This document shows positions 1-5,817 of a DNA stretch of 6,353 nucleotides, piece by piece. Made by a program: the position numbers and the translations under genes. Origin of the DNA: a bacterium. Lineage in GTDB: Bacteria > UBA9089 > UBA9088. The stretch spans positions 1-6,353 of the forward strand of contig JBFLYE010000197.1 in assembly GCA_040756715.1 (NCBI GenBank), in the 5' to 3' direction. The notes under the pieces were generated by a model. It ran no database searches. It had not been told where the DNA came from and was given only the letters and a program-made list of their open reading frames with translations. Position 1 is the stretch's first letter; each line of letters opens with the position of its first letter.

Positions 1-865
1 TTGTTTTTATAAAATTTTCTTGCGCCTCTTTTGTGTCTATCTTATTTAATACAAGAATCTGGGGTTTTTTTAAAAGATTTTCATCATAAAGCCTAATTTC
101 ATTATTCAATTCTTTGAATCTTTCAAGGGGAAAGCAGCATCCATCTAATAGATGGATAAGAATCCTTGTCCTCTCAAGGTGTCTTAAAAACCTATTTCCC
201 AATCCCTTTCCCTTATGGGCGTCTTTTATAATTCCTGGAATATCAGCCACAGTAAAAGATGAAAATTCTCTATAAGAAACCACACCAAGGTTTGGAGCAA
301 TGGTTGTAAATGGATAATCTGCAATCTTTGGATGGCAGGATGATATACGAGAAATAAGGGTTGATTTTCCTGAGTTTGGAAAGCCTATAATTCCAACATC
401 TGCCAAAAGGATAAGCTTTAGGACTATCTCCTTTATCTCGCCCTTTTCTCCACAAAGGGCAAGATCTATCCTTTTTAAGCTTGCATTCCCCTTTCCACCC
501 CTTCCTCCCTTTGCTGCTGTAAATTCTTCTCCCTCTTTTATAAGATCACAAATTTTCTCTTCTTCAATAAATACCTGTGTTCCTATGGGAATTGGAATTA
601 TACAGGGCTTCCCATCCTTTCCATGCTTCTTTTTTCCCTTTCCATGTCCACCCCTTTTTCCCTTATAATGCCTTTTTTTTGAAAGATGAAGGAGGGTATT
701 ATAATGCGGGCTTGTTTTTAAAATTACATCCCCTCCCTTTCCTCCATCCCCACCATCTGGGCCACCTTTGGGAACATATTTTTCCCTCCTTGTGCTTACA
801 CACCCATTCCCTCCAGAGCCTCCCTCAACTGTTATTTTTATCTCATCAAGGAATTGCCACTTCAA
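1..865 (-). CDS. obg: GTPase Obg/CgtA (ribosome assembly), 3' end cut off
   Basis: Obg is a GTPase that binds the 50S subunit late in assembly and is linked to stress control. Codons read from 865 down to base 1 give 288 residues. Residues 6-150 match the glycine-rich Obg fold ([16 protein letters not shown], then [17 protein letters not shown]). The G domain follows: P-loop GFPNSGKS at 161-168, switch DYPFTT at 183-188, G3 DIPG at 208-211 followed by [16 protein letters not shown], and G4 NKID at 274-277. The rest of the G domain and any C-terminal extension lie outside the window. The start is inferred. The frame is open upstream to a stop at 908-910, and TTG at 865-863 is the only ATG/GTG/TTG before the conserved N-terminus, giving MKWQFLDEI. 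It overlaps the end of rpmA by 20 bases, so the two are probably co-transcribed and translationally coupled. The identity is certain; the start is less so. Confidence 0.96.
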   Translation of the reverse strand, partial: MKWQFLDEIKITVEGGSGGNGCVSTRREKYVPKGGPDGGDGGKGGDVILKTSPHYNTLLHLSKKRHYKGKRGGHGKGKKKHGKDGKPCIIPIPIGTQVFIEEEKICDLIKEGEEFTAAKGGRGGKGNASLKRIDLALCGEKGEIKEIVLKLILLADVGIIGFPNSGKSTLISRISSCHPKIADYPFTTIAPNLGVVSYREFSSFTVADIPGIIKDAHKGKGLGNRFLRHLERTRILIHLLDGCCFPLERFKELNNEIRLYDENLLKKPQILVLNKIDTKEAQENFIKT

Positions 866-1097
866 CCATTTTTTTTCCGTTCTTCTCTTTAAAAGAGAGG
901 ATGCCGCTTACCTTTGCAAATAGGGTATCGTCTTTTCCCCTTCCCACATTCTTTCCAGGGATTACCTTTGTTCCCCTTTGCCTTACCAAGATTGTTCCAC
1001 CCTTTACAAATTCTTTTGAGAATCTCTTTATCCCAAGCCTCTTTCCCGCAGAATCCCTTCCATTCCTTGAACTTCCTTGTCCTTTTTTATGTGCCAT
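846..1097 (-). CDS. rpmA: 50S ribosomal protein L27
   Basis: L27 lies next to the peptidyl-transferase centre of the large subunit, and its flexible N-terminus reaches towards the P-site tRNA. The 83-residue product is full length for the family. It opens with the signature [16 protein letters not shown] and continues with [20 protein letters not shown] and [14 protein letters not shown]. There is no extra N-terminal segment of the kind removed by a protease in Firmicutes. The start ATG (1097-1095) has a strong Shine-Dalgarno, GGGAGGG at 1109-1103, with a 5-base gap. The gene is first in its transcript and reads into obg. In many bacteria rplU (L21) sits just upstream, but here the upstream neighbour is the divergent folE. 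Confidence 0.98.
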   Translation of the reverse strand: MAHKKGQGSSRNGRDSAGKRLGIKRFSKEFVKGGTILVRQRGTKVIPGKNVGRGKDDTLFAKVSGILSFKEKNGKKMVEVAIP

Positions 1098-1120
1098 TTT
1101 CTCCCTCCCATTATTAAAAT

Positions 1121-1149
1121 ATTATAATTGATTGCATAAATTTTTGCAA
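1121..1149 (-). promoter_or_regulatory. Candidate sigma70-type promoter for rpmA-obg
   Basis: Read on the minus strand there is TTGCAA (1149-1144, four of six consensus bases), a 17-base spacer and a perfect TATAAT (1126-1121). A start about seven bases further on, near 1114, would give a leader of about 17 bases that still includes the rpmA Shine-Dalgarno. It overlaps the folE promoter on the other strand. Confidence 0.6.
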
Positions 1150-1160
1150 TTATTTATAAT
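1132..1160 (+). promoter_or_regulatory. Candidate sigma70-type promoter for the folE operon
   Basis: TTGCAT (1132-1137, three of six consensus bases), a 17-base spacer and a perfect TATAAT (1155-1160). The expected transcription start near 1167 is only a few bases before the folE ATG at 1170, so the mRNA would be almost leaderless. It is the mirror image of the rpmA promoter about a centre between 1140 and 1141, and polymerase probably cannot occupy both at once. Confidence 0.5.
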
Positions 1161-1169
1161 TTAGGGAGA

Positions 1170-1709
1170 ATGGAAGATTTAATCGCAAGGCTCCTTAAGG
1201 CACTTGGAGAAGACCCGAACAGGGAAGGCTTGATTGATACACCAAAAAGGGTTTCTTCCTCCCTTAAATATCTAACCTCTGGCTATTCAGAAGACCCTAT
1301 TGATGTATTGAAAAAGGCAATATTTATTGAGGAATATGATGAGATGGTGGTAGTTAAGGATATAGAAATATTTAGTCTTTGTGAACATCACCTTCTTCCA
1401 TTCTTTGGAAAATGTCATGTTGCCTATATCCCTGATAAAAAAATCGTTGGATTATCCAAGATTGCTAGGGTTGTTGATATCTATGCCAGGAGGCTTCAGG
1501 TTCAAGAGAGGCTTACTACACAGATAGCAAATACAATAGAAGAGGTCTTACAGCCAAAGGGTGTTGGTGTGGTTATTGAGGCTTTACACCTCTGTATGAC
1601 AATGAGGGGCGTTGAAAAACAGAATTCTCATATTGTAACATCATCTATGCTTGGCTTGTTTAGAAAAAATAGAAGCACAAGGATAGAATTTATGAATCTT
1701 ATAAAATAA
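1170..1709 (+). CDS. folE: GTP cyclohydrolase I (type IA)
   Basis: FolE converts GTP to 7,8-dihydroneopterin triphosphate and formate, the entry step to tetrahydrofolate and, in many bacteria, to 7-deazaguanine (queuosine) precursors. It is a cytosolic zinc enzyme. The 179-residue product has the normal core: [15 protein letters not shown] at 14-28, the zinc/active-site segment [20 protein letters not shown] at 69-88, [23 protein letters not shown] at 94-116, and [11 protein letters not shown] at 138-148. By alignment with the family the zinc ligands are C71, H74 and C142. ATG at 1170 is the only ATG after the in-frame stop TAA at 1137-1139. The AGGGAG at 1163-1168 sits unusually close to it, leaving one base. 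The stop overlaps the next start by one base (TAATG). It heads a three-gene operon. The N-terminus is shorter than in E. coli FolE, as is common for bacterial forms. Confidence 0.97.
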   Translation: MEDLIARLLKALGEDPNREGLIDTPKRVSSSLKYLTSGYSEDPIDVLKKAIFIEEYDEMVVVKDIEIFSLCEHHLLPFFGKCHVAYIPDKKIVGLSKIARVVDIYARRLQVQERLTTQIANTIEEVLQPKGVGVVIEALHLCMTMRGVEKQNSHIVTSSMLGLFRKNRSTRIEFMNLIK

Positions 1710-2254
1710 TGTATCTTCTTGATAAAAATTCTGATCATACAGAGCTTTGCCTAGGAATAGCAAGGGACGGAGCAATTGCTCGGGGAATAAATGATATTAT
1801 TGTTGCTTCAACCACAGGAAAAACAGGGATAATTGCCGCAAGGATGCTTCAAGGAATGGGAATGAATCTTATTATTGTAACCCATAATGTTGGATTTAAG
1901 GAAGAAGGTGCCTATGAGTTAAGCAATGAAAAAAGGCTGGAAATAACGGGATTTGGGGCAAGAATCCTTACAGGGACAATGGTTTTAAGGGGAATAGGAG
2001 CAGCCATAAGGGATAAAGGAGGGTATTCACACGAACAGGTTGTGGCAGATACCTTGAGGATATTTGGCCAGGGTGCAAAGGTATGCTGTGAGATAACCGC
2101 TATGGCATCTGATGCCGGGCTTATTGGAACAAAGGAGGTAATCGCGGTGGCAGGAACAGGCCATGGTGCTGATTGCGTTTGTGTAATTAAACCTGCTTCA
2201 TCCAATAAATTCTTTGAAATGAGGGTAATTGAAATATTGGCAAAGCCAAGATGA
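1709..2254 (+). CDS. Stand-alone pyruvate-kinase C-terminal-domain-like protein (COG1751 type)
   Basis: The 181 residues resemble the alpha/beta C-terminal domain of pyruvate kinase, with no catalytic barrel; the gene is complete, not a fragment. Visible motifs are VASTTGKTG at 32-40 (comparable to the phosphate-binding effector loop of pyruvate kinase), VTHNVGF at 57-63, a TGTMVLRGIG stretch at 88-97, GQGAKVCCEITAMASDAGLI at 120-139 and AVAGTGHGADCVCVIKPA at 146-163. I recall this family as best known from archaea, with solved structures but no settled function; a nucleotide or flavin ligand has been suggested, but I am unsure. It starts inside the folE stop and ends in an ATGA overlap with the comF-like gene. 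No Shine-Dalgarno is evident, so translation is probably coupled. A role linked to folate or purine metabolism is only inferred from position. Confidence 0.85.
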   Translation: MYLLDKNSDHTELCLGIARDGAIARGINDIIVASTTGKTGIIAARMLQGMGMNLIIVTHNVGFKEEGAYELSNEKRLEITGFGARILTGTMVLRGIGAAIRDKGGYSHEQVVADTLRIFGQGAKVCCEITAMASDAGLIGTKEVIAVAGTGHGADCVCVIKPASSNKFFEMRVIEILAKPR

Positions 2255-2946
2255 AGCCCTTGTCTTTGCTTCTTGATTTCTTCCTGCCTTCTGATTGTAA
2301 GATTTGTAAAATGCCTCTTGAATATGATGAGGCTTATATCTGCAAGACCTGCTTTTCAAAGGTAGAAGAAATTAAGCCTCCGATATGTAGAAGGTGTGGA
2401 AGGCCATCTTTTTCTATTTTTTGCCTTGAATGTAGAAGAAAAAGGAGGTATTTTAAAAGGGCTATGTTTTGTGGGAGATTCTCTGGTGTTTTAAAGGAGG
2501 CAATACATATATTCAAGTATGAAAAAAAACAAGGGTTATCAAATTGCCTTGGTAATTTGATGTGTAGGGCATTGGATAGGACAGGTTGGAATTTTGATGT
2601 AATTACGGCTGTTCCCCTTCATAAAAAGAAGGAAAAAGCTAGAGGTTTTAATCAAACAAGGCTTTTGGCAGAAATTATAAGCAAAAAGAGAAACCTCCCG
2701 CTGTTTAATGGCCTTAAAAAAAGGATTAATACCCCATCACAGGTTGGATTGCCTTACAATGAAAGAAGAGCAAATGTAATAGATTGCTTTACCCTGAAAG
2801 ATAAAGAAAAAATAAAAGGTAAATCTATTCTTTTAATAGATGATGTTATGACAACCGGGACAACCATAGAAGAATGTAGCAAAATTCTTCTTGAAGGTGG
2901 TGCAGGGGAAGTATATGCCCTCTGTCTTGCCTGTACTATAGACTAA
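2251..2946 (+). CDS. ComF family protein (zinc finger plus phosphoribosyltransferase fold)
   Basis: ComF-family proteins are required for DNA uptake in competent bacteria, where the Bacillus and Helicobacter proteins act on the cytoplasmic side; many carriers are not known to be competent, and the exact reaction is unsettled. The 231 residues show the usual order. At the N-terminus are four CxxC pairs, C16/C19, C31/C34, C46/C49 and C58/C61, fitting a double zinc ribbon. Next come YEKKQGL and VPLHKKKEKARGFNQ at 121-135, then the PRPP-binding motif ILLIDDVMTTGTT at 193-205. The length is typical. It is the last gene of the folE operon, overlapping its neighbour by four bases (ATGA). No GC-rich terminator hairpin follows; repeats begin about 10 bases after the stop. 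Family assignment is firm; a competence role is not shown, and no other competence gene is in view. Confidence 0.93.
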   Translation: MKPLSLLLDFFLPSDCKICKMPLEYDEAYICKTCFSKVEEIKPPICRRCGRPSFSIFCLECRRKRRYFKRAMFCGRFSGVLKEAIHIFKYEKKQGLSNCLGNLMCRALDRTGWNFDVITAVPLHKKKEKARGFNQTRLLAEIISKKRNLPLFNGLKKRINTPSQVGLPYNERRANVIDCFTLKDKEKIKGKSILLIDDVMTTGTTIEECSKILLEGGAGEVYALCLACTID

Positions 2947-2955
2947 AAACCATTG

Positions 2956-2983
2956 ATTCTTAATTCGTAATTCTTAATTTTGC
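2956..2983. repeat. 7-bp-period tandem repeat (ATTCTTA type)
   Basis: Successive units ATTCTTA (2956), ATTCGTA (2963), ATTCTTA (2970) and a decayed ATTTTGC (2977), just after the comF-like stop. It shares the 7-bp period and the ATTC unit start with the CATTCCG tract inside the DUF2723 gene. Confidence 0.75.
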
Positions 2984-3024
2984 GGATATTCTATGGATAC
3001 CAAAAAAGAAAGAAATCAGCGAAA

Positions 3025-3051
3025 ATCCGTTAAATCCGTATCATCCGTGTT
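3025..3051. repeat. 9-bp-period repeat (ATCCGT type)
   Basis: ATCCGT recurs at 3025, 3034 and 3043, each followed by three variable bases (TAA, ATC, GTT), and AATCAGCGAAA precedes it at 3014-3024. I recall very similar ATCCGTGT strings as dispersed intergenic repeats in environmental bacterial genomes. With the heptad tract it fills the otherwise empty 2947-3100 interval; I see no gene there. Confidence 0.6.
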
Positions 3052-3106
3052 CTATTCTTATGGCTATTTTCATCAGTGGCTGAATAGTTACGATTTTTTG
3101 CTTTCC

Positions 3107-3135
3107 TTGACACATTGTACAAAATTTAGTATAAT
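3107..3135 (+). promoter_or_regulatory. Full-consensus sigma70 promoter of the toxin-antitoxin operon
   Basis: TTGACA at 3107-3112, a spacer of exactly 17 bases and TATAAT at 3130-3135: both hexamers match the consensus completely. Transcription would start near 3142, but the antitoxin Shine-Dalgarno AAAGGGG (3138-3144) precedes ATG 3153. The true start is therefore either slightly upstream or the transcript keeps only part of that site. Such a strong promoter suits a self-repressed antitoxin operon. Confidence 0.8.
3115..3122. promoter_or_regulatory. Probable antitoxin operator, TTGTACAA palindrome
   Basis: A perfect 8-bp palindrome lies in the spacer between the -35 and -10 boxes. Its TGTACA core is the hexamer known from the E. 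coli YefM-YoeB operator. Bound antitoxin here would block polymerase, giving autorepression. Only one copy is seen, whereas the E. coli operator has two palindromes. Confidence 0.55.
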
Positions 3136-3152
3136 TTAAAGGGGTTAAGAAT

Positions 3153-3404
3153 ATGGAAAAGATAGCACCAATATCAGAGGTAAGAAATCGTCTGCCAAGC
3201 ATTGTGAATGAGATTTTATTTACCAATCAAAGGTATATTGTAACAAAACAAGGGAAGCCAGCTATTGTTATGATAAGTCCAGAAGAGCTTGAGACATTAG
3301 AGATATTAGCAGATAGGGAACTGATAAAATCTTTGGTAAAGGCAGAAGAAGATATACAGAAAGGAAGAATCTATTCCCACAAAGAAGTCTTTTTTGATGT
3401 ATAG
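3153..3404 (+). CDS. Type II antitoxin, Phd/YefM family
   Basis: This 83-residue protein would neutralise the toxin encoded next and repress its own promoter. The N-terminal part (about 1-55) is the Phd/YefM fold. [15 protein letters not shown] (7-21) is the usual first helix, followed by [25 protein letters not shown] (26-50), with the family's T(K/R)xGKPxAV-like strand and the SPEE turn. The acidic, polar C-terminus (about 56-83, [21 protein letters not shown]) would wrap the toxin. A Shine-Dalgarno AAAGGGG lies 8 bases before ATG 3153. The gene overlaps the toxin start by 8 bases, antitoxin first as is usual. A full-consensus promoter with a TGTACA palindrome lies just upstream. Confidence 0.93.
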   Translation: MEKIAPISEVRNRLPSIVNEILFTNQRYIVTKQGKPAIVMISPEELETLEILADRELIKSLVKAEEDIQKGRIYSHKEVFFDV

Positions 3405-3666
3405 GATAGAATATACTAAGGAAGCTTACCGAAAGATAAAGAATCTGGACAAAAGAATAAAGGAGCGATTAAAAAAGGGGATTGAGTTCTTGGCTAACAA
3501 CCCGATGATAGGAAAGAGGCTGACAGGGCCATTAGTGGGAAGATGGTCATATAGGGTTGGTGATTATAGAATAATATACGAAATATATCCTGAAAAACTC
3601 GTAATATTAGTTTTATCTATAGGCCATCGCAAGGAGATATACAAAAAAAGAAAAGGGAATGTTTAG
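3397..3666 (+). CDS. Type II toxin, RelE/ParE superfamily
   Basis: The ATG at 3397 gives 89 residues; a TTG one codon earlier (3394) is possible but less likely. The protein shows the RelE-like pattern: an N-terminal strand [10 protein letters not shown], a helical hairpin (11-35), then [23 protein letters not shown] at 41-63 and [14 protein letters not shown] at 71-84. R53, R58, H77, R78 and Y82 occupy positions where ribosome-dependent mRNA interferases of this family carry basic and aromatic catalytic residues. The partner is of Phd/YefM type. An mRNA-cleaving RelE activity is therefore more likely than ParE gyrase poisoning, but that is inference. It overlaps the antitoxin by 8 bases and the downstream membrane-protein gene by 8 bases. 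No frameshift or missing core is seen. Confidence 0.92.
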   Translation: MYRIEYTKEAYRKIKNLDKRIKERLKKGIEFLANNPMIGKRLTGPLVGRWSYRVGDYRIIYEIYPEKLVILVLSIGHRKEIYKKRKGNV

Positions 3667-5716
3667 GATTTTCAATCTTTTTAAGGAAGATAAGCTTATT
3701 TTAACGCCTTTTAAAACAATAGATTACATCTTTGGCATCCTTGTTTTCTTTGTCTCTTTTGGGGTTTATTTGCATACATTAACGCCAACTGTGGGATTTC
3801 ATGATTCAGGTGAGCTGATCACCTGTGCCTATACACTAGGCATTGCCCATCCTCCCGGTTATCCCCTCTATACCTTGCTGGGTAAGGTTTTTGTAACCTT
3901 GATTCCTATAGGAAACATTGCCTTTAGGATGAATATGCAATCAGCTTTATTTGCCTCCCTTTGTGTGATGATGGTCTATTTTATCACCTTAAGGCTTACA
4001 AATTCAATTATTCCCTCTATTGTTGCATCTTTGATTTTGGCTTTCTCTGCTACATTCTGGGAACAGGCGGTAATTGCCGAGAAATACACCTTAAATGCCC
4101 TCTTTGCCAGCTTAATTATCTTTATCTTACTTAAATGGGAAGAAGGCTTAAGGCTTAAGGCTTCTGGCTTAAGGCTACTTTATTTGTTTTCCTTTATCTT
4201 GGGCCTATCCTTCACCCACCACTTCCAGACAATCTACCTTGTCCCTGCAAGCATATTTTTTATTCTAGCTGTTTCTTGGAAGAACAGAAAAAGGCTCAAG
4301 GCTTCCGACTCTAGACTCAAAACTTTTTCATTCCGCATTCCGCATTCCGCATTCCGCAATTTTCTAATGATGTTTTTGCTTTTTATCTTGCCCCTTACTT
4401 TATGGCTATATCTTCCAATAAGGGCAAGTCAAAATCCTATACTTAACTGGGGTGATCCAAGAAACCTTGATAATTTTCTTATTCATATCCTTGCCAAAAG
4501 CTATACTGGATATTTTTCATCTATTAAGCAATCTTTTATCCGCTTTAGCTCTCATTTAAACTTTTTTCCCTTGCAATTTAGCAAATATATCTTATGGATT
4601 TTTCTTTTTTCCCTACCATTTTTCTTAAAAAGAAAGATTCTCTTTCTCTTTTTTCTTTTAATCTTTATCGTCAATAGCCTACATTCAATAAGATATACCA
4701 TTGTCAATATCTGTGATTACTATATTCCCTCATTTATCCTTACCTCTATTCTCATTGGACTTGGTTTGTCTTTGCTTACCAGATTTATCCCCTTTTTATC
4801 CTTTTTTCTCCTTTTGCTTATCTCTATTCCTTATTTTTCTAACCATTTCCAAAACAATAGAGCCAGATTCTTCTTTAGCTATGACTACGGGATGAATATC
4901 TTAAGGCCATTAAAGAAAGAGGCAATTGTCATTTCTTATGGTGATTATGAAAGTTTTCCTCTTTGGTATCTTAAATATGTAGAGGAAAGAAGAAATGATG
5001 TAGCATCCCTTACAAATATGTTTTTACCCTGCGATTGGCATATTTCTTCAATAAAAATGCTTCATCCTAAAATATCTTTTGAATTTGAAAAAATTCCCTA
5101 TAAAGAGCTTAAATATCACAATATAGGTGGGGTAATCAAGGAAAGGCTTGATAAGATAATAAAAAGCAATTTTTCTAAATTTCCCATTTATATTGGACCT
5201 GGCATAGAAAGGTTTAAAGATTTTATCTTTCTTCCCGAAGGTCTATTCTTCCAGGTCGTTCAGAAGGAAGAATTAAAGAAAGAACCCGGATTTCTTATCA
5301 GGGATTTTGGGTTTAGGGATAGAGTTGCCTCCGTAATTTTTAACAATTATTCCCTTTCTTATAATGAGATGGGAAATCTATATCGCAAAAAAGACCTTAA
5401 CCAGGCAATCTCTTTCTATAAAAAGGCATTGAATATTGAACCCTCATATCATGCTTCAAGATTAAACCTTGCCTTTTCCTATCTTGATAAAAACGAATAT
5501 GATAAGGCAGAAGAAAATCTTAAGATAATCCTTAAAGAAAACAAGGATTTTGAACCAGCGCTTGTTCATTATGGCTTTGGTATTGTCTATCAAAATAAGA
5601 AAGATTTCAAAATGGCTATTTCAGAATATACCCAGGCTTTAAAGATTGATCCGAAAAATACCTCGGTCAAAGATATGCTTGAGGAATGTAAAAAGAAAAT
5701 TGTTGACAAGAATTGA
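3659..5716 (+). CDS. DUF2723 membrane protein (glycosyltransferase-like) with C-terminal TPR repeats
   Basis: The 685 residues form a polytopic membrane protein. Residues 42-75 ([30 protein letters not shown] and onward) are the DUF2723 signature; D49 and E52 sit where GT-C-type glycosyltransferases keep catalytic acids in the first outer loop. About ten hydrophobic segments run from 21 to 391. [23 protein letters not shown] (265-287) and [23 protein letters not shown] (426-448) are further family features. The tail holds about three TPRs (568-597, 598-631, 632-667). The likely job is transfer of a lipid-linked sugar to protein or surface polymer; the substrate is unknown. Two loops carry low-complexity inserts made of 7-bp DNA repeats (residues 163-174 and 212-235). 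ATG 3659 lies inside the toxin's end (8-base overlap) with only AAAAGGG nearby as a weak ribosome site, so it is probably co-transcribed from the toxin-antitoxin promoter. Confidence 0.88.
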   Translation: MFRIFNLFKEDKLILTPFKTIDYIFGILVFFVSFGVYLHTLTPTVGFHDSGELITCAYTLGIAHPPGYPLYTLLGKVFVTLIPIGNIAFRMNMQSALFASLCVMMVYFITLRLTNSIIPSIVASLILAFSATFWEQAVIAEKYTLNALFASLIIFILLKWEEGLRLKASGLRLLYLFSFILGLSFTHHFQTIYLVPASIFFILAVSWKNRKRLKASDSRLKTFSFRIPHSAFRNFLMMFLLFILPLTLWLYLPIRASQNPILNWGDPRNLDNFLIHILAKSYTGYFSSIKQSFIRFSSHLNFFPLQFSKYILWIFLFSLPFFLKRKILFLFFLLIFIVNSLHSIRYTIVNICDYYIPSFILTSILIGLGLSLLTRFIPFLSFFLLLLISIPYFSNHFQNNRARFFFSYDYGMNILRPLKKEAIVISYGDYESFPLWYLKYVEERRNDVASLTNMFLPCDWHISSIKMLHPKISFEFEKIPYKELKYHNIGGVIKERLDKIIKSNFSKFPIYIGPGIERFKDFIFLPEGLFFQVVQKEELKKEPGFLIRDFGFRDRVASVIFNNYSLSYNEMGNLYRKKDLNQAISFYKKALNIEPSYHASRLNLAFSYLDKNEYDKAEENLKIILKENKDFEPALVHYGFGIVYQNKKDFKMAISEYTQALKIDPKNTSVKDMLEECKKKIVDKN
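4145..4176 (+). repeat. In-frame 7-bp-period tract (GGCTTAA type) inside the DUF2723 gene
   Basis: Units GGCTTAA (4145), GGCTTAA (4152), GGCTTCT (4159), GGCTTAA (4166) and a partial GGCT (4173). It encodes [11 protein letters not shown] (residues 163-173), a basic stretch just after a hydrophobic segment and before the next, so it probably lies in a cytoplasmic loop. Confidence 0.85.
4293..4356 (+). repeat. In-frame composite 7-bp repeat (GACTCTA type plus CATTCCG x4) inside the DUF2723 gene
   Basis: The first part, 4293-4324, reads GGCTCAA, GGCTTCC, GACTCTA, GACTCAA, AACT. After four Ts come four exact copies of CATTCCG at 4329-4356, followed by CAATTTTC. The encoded residues are 212-234, [23 protein letters not shown] written in pieces as [10 protein letters not shown] and [18 protein letters not shown] repeats the peptide made by the 4145 tract, in the same frame. 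Both tracts flank one pair of hydrophobic segments. Confidence 0.88.
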
Positions 5717-5741
5717 AGGGGTTGTTATTCTTTTTAGTGAT

Positions 5742-5779
5742 AAAAATTTTAGGGATAAAATTTTTCTTGCAAAATTTTT
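5742..5779. repeat. A/T inverted repeat after the DUF2723 gene
   Basis: AAAAATTTT (5742-5750) and AAAATTTTT (5757-5765) are exact inverted copies around a 6-base loop, and AAAATTTTT recurs at 5771-5779. The position, 26 bases after the stop, fits a transcript end. However, the stem is purely A/T, so a conventional intrinsic terminator is doubtful. Confidence 0.4.
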
Positions 5780-5796
5780 ATAAATGATGTTATATT
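5767..5796 (+). promoter_or_regulatory. Candidate promoter for the coiled-coil membrane protein gene
   Basis: TTGCAA (5767-5772), an 18-base spacer and TATATT (5791-5796, five of six consensus bases). The -35 hexamer is the same as that of the rpmA promoter. The transcript would carry the whole GC-rich inverted repeat as a leader of about 175 bases. AT-rich surroundings make chance matches likely. Confidence 0.35.
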
Positions 5797-5817
5797 TTAA
5801 AGTAAAATAAAATGATT

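Larger units (their letters stand above)
1121..1160. repeat. 40-bp near-perfect palindrome between rpmA and folE
   Basis: Comparing the 40 bases with their own reverse complement gives 34 matches; the mismatches are three symmetric pairs. The inner arms are ATTGCA (1131-1136) and TGCAAT (1145-1150), and the outer arms are ATTATAA and TTATAAT. The symmetry places two promoters facing opposite ways with interleaved -35 and -10 boxes. It could also be a regulator site, but no known operator is recognised. Confidence 0.75.

Noticed and set aside
1-24. Similarity of the first bases to the A/T repeat near 5755-5770 (ATAAAATTTTCTTGC-like)
   Set aside because: The first stretch is normal obg coding sequence and the shared string is mostly A/T; chance is the simplest reading.
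270-455. 61-codon minus-strand frame
   Set aside because: It lies within the Obg G-domain coding region in another frame; no family resemblance.
577-1131. 184-codon open frame on the plus strand
   Set aside because: It is antisense to obg and rpmA, which are certain genes; the product is a low-complexity F/P/L/H string caused by reading their purine-rich codons backwards.
1912-2205. 97-codon minus-strand frame
   Set aside because: Antisense to the complete COG1751-type gene; composition (P, S, A rich) is that of a shadow frame.
2947-3100. CRISPR array or tRNA in the repeat region
   Set aside because: Units are 7 and 9 bp with no spacers of CRISPR length, and no cloverleaf or tRNA arm sequences are visible.
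3041-3226. 61-codon minus-strand frame
   Set aside because: It runs through the repeat region, the promoter and the antitoxin start; no ribosome site or recognisable motif.
4701-4895. 64-codon plus-strand frame
   Set aside because: An alternate frame of hydrophobic DUF2723 codons, hence L/F/S-rich; no independent signal.
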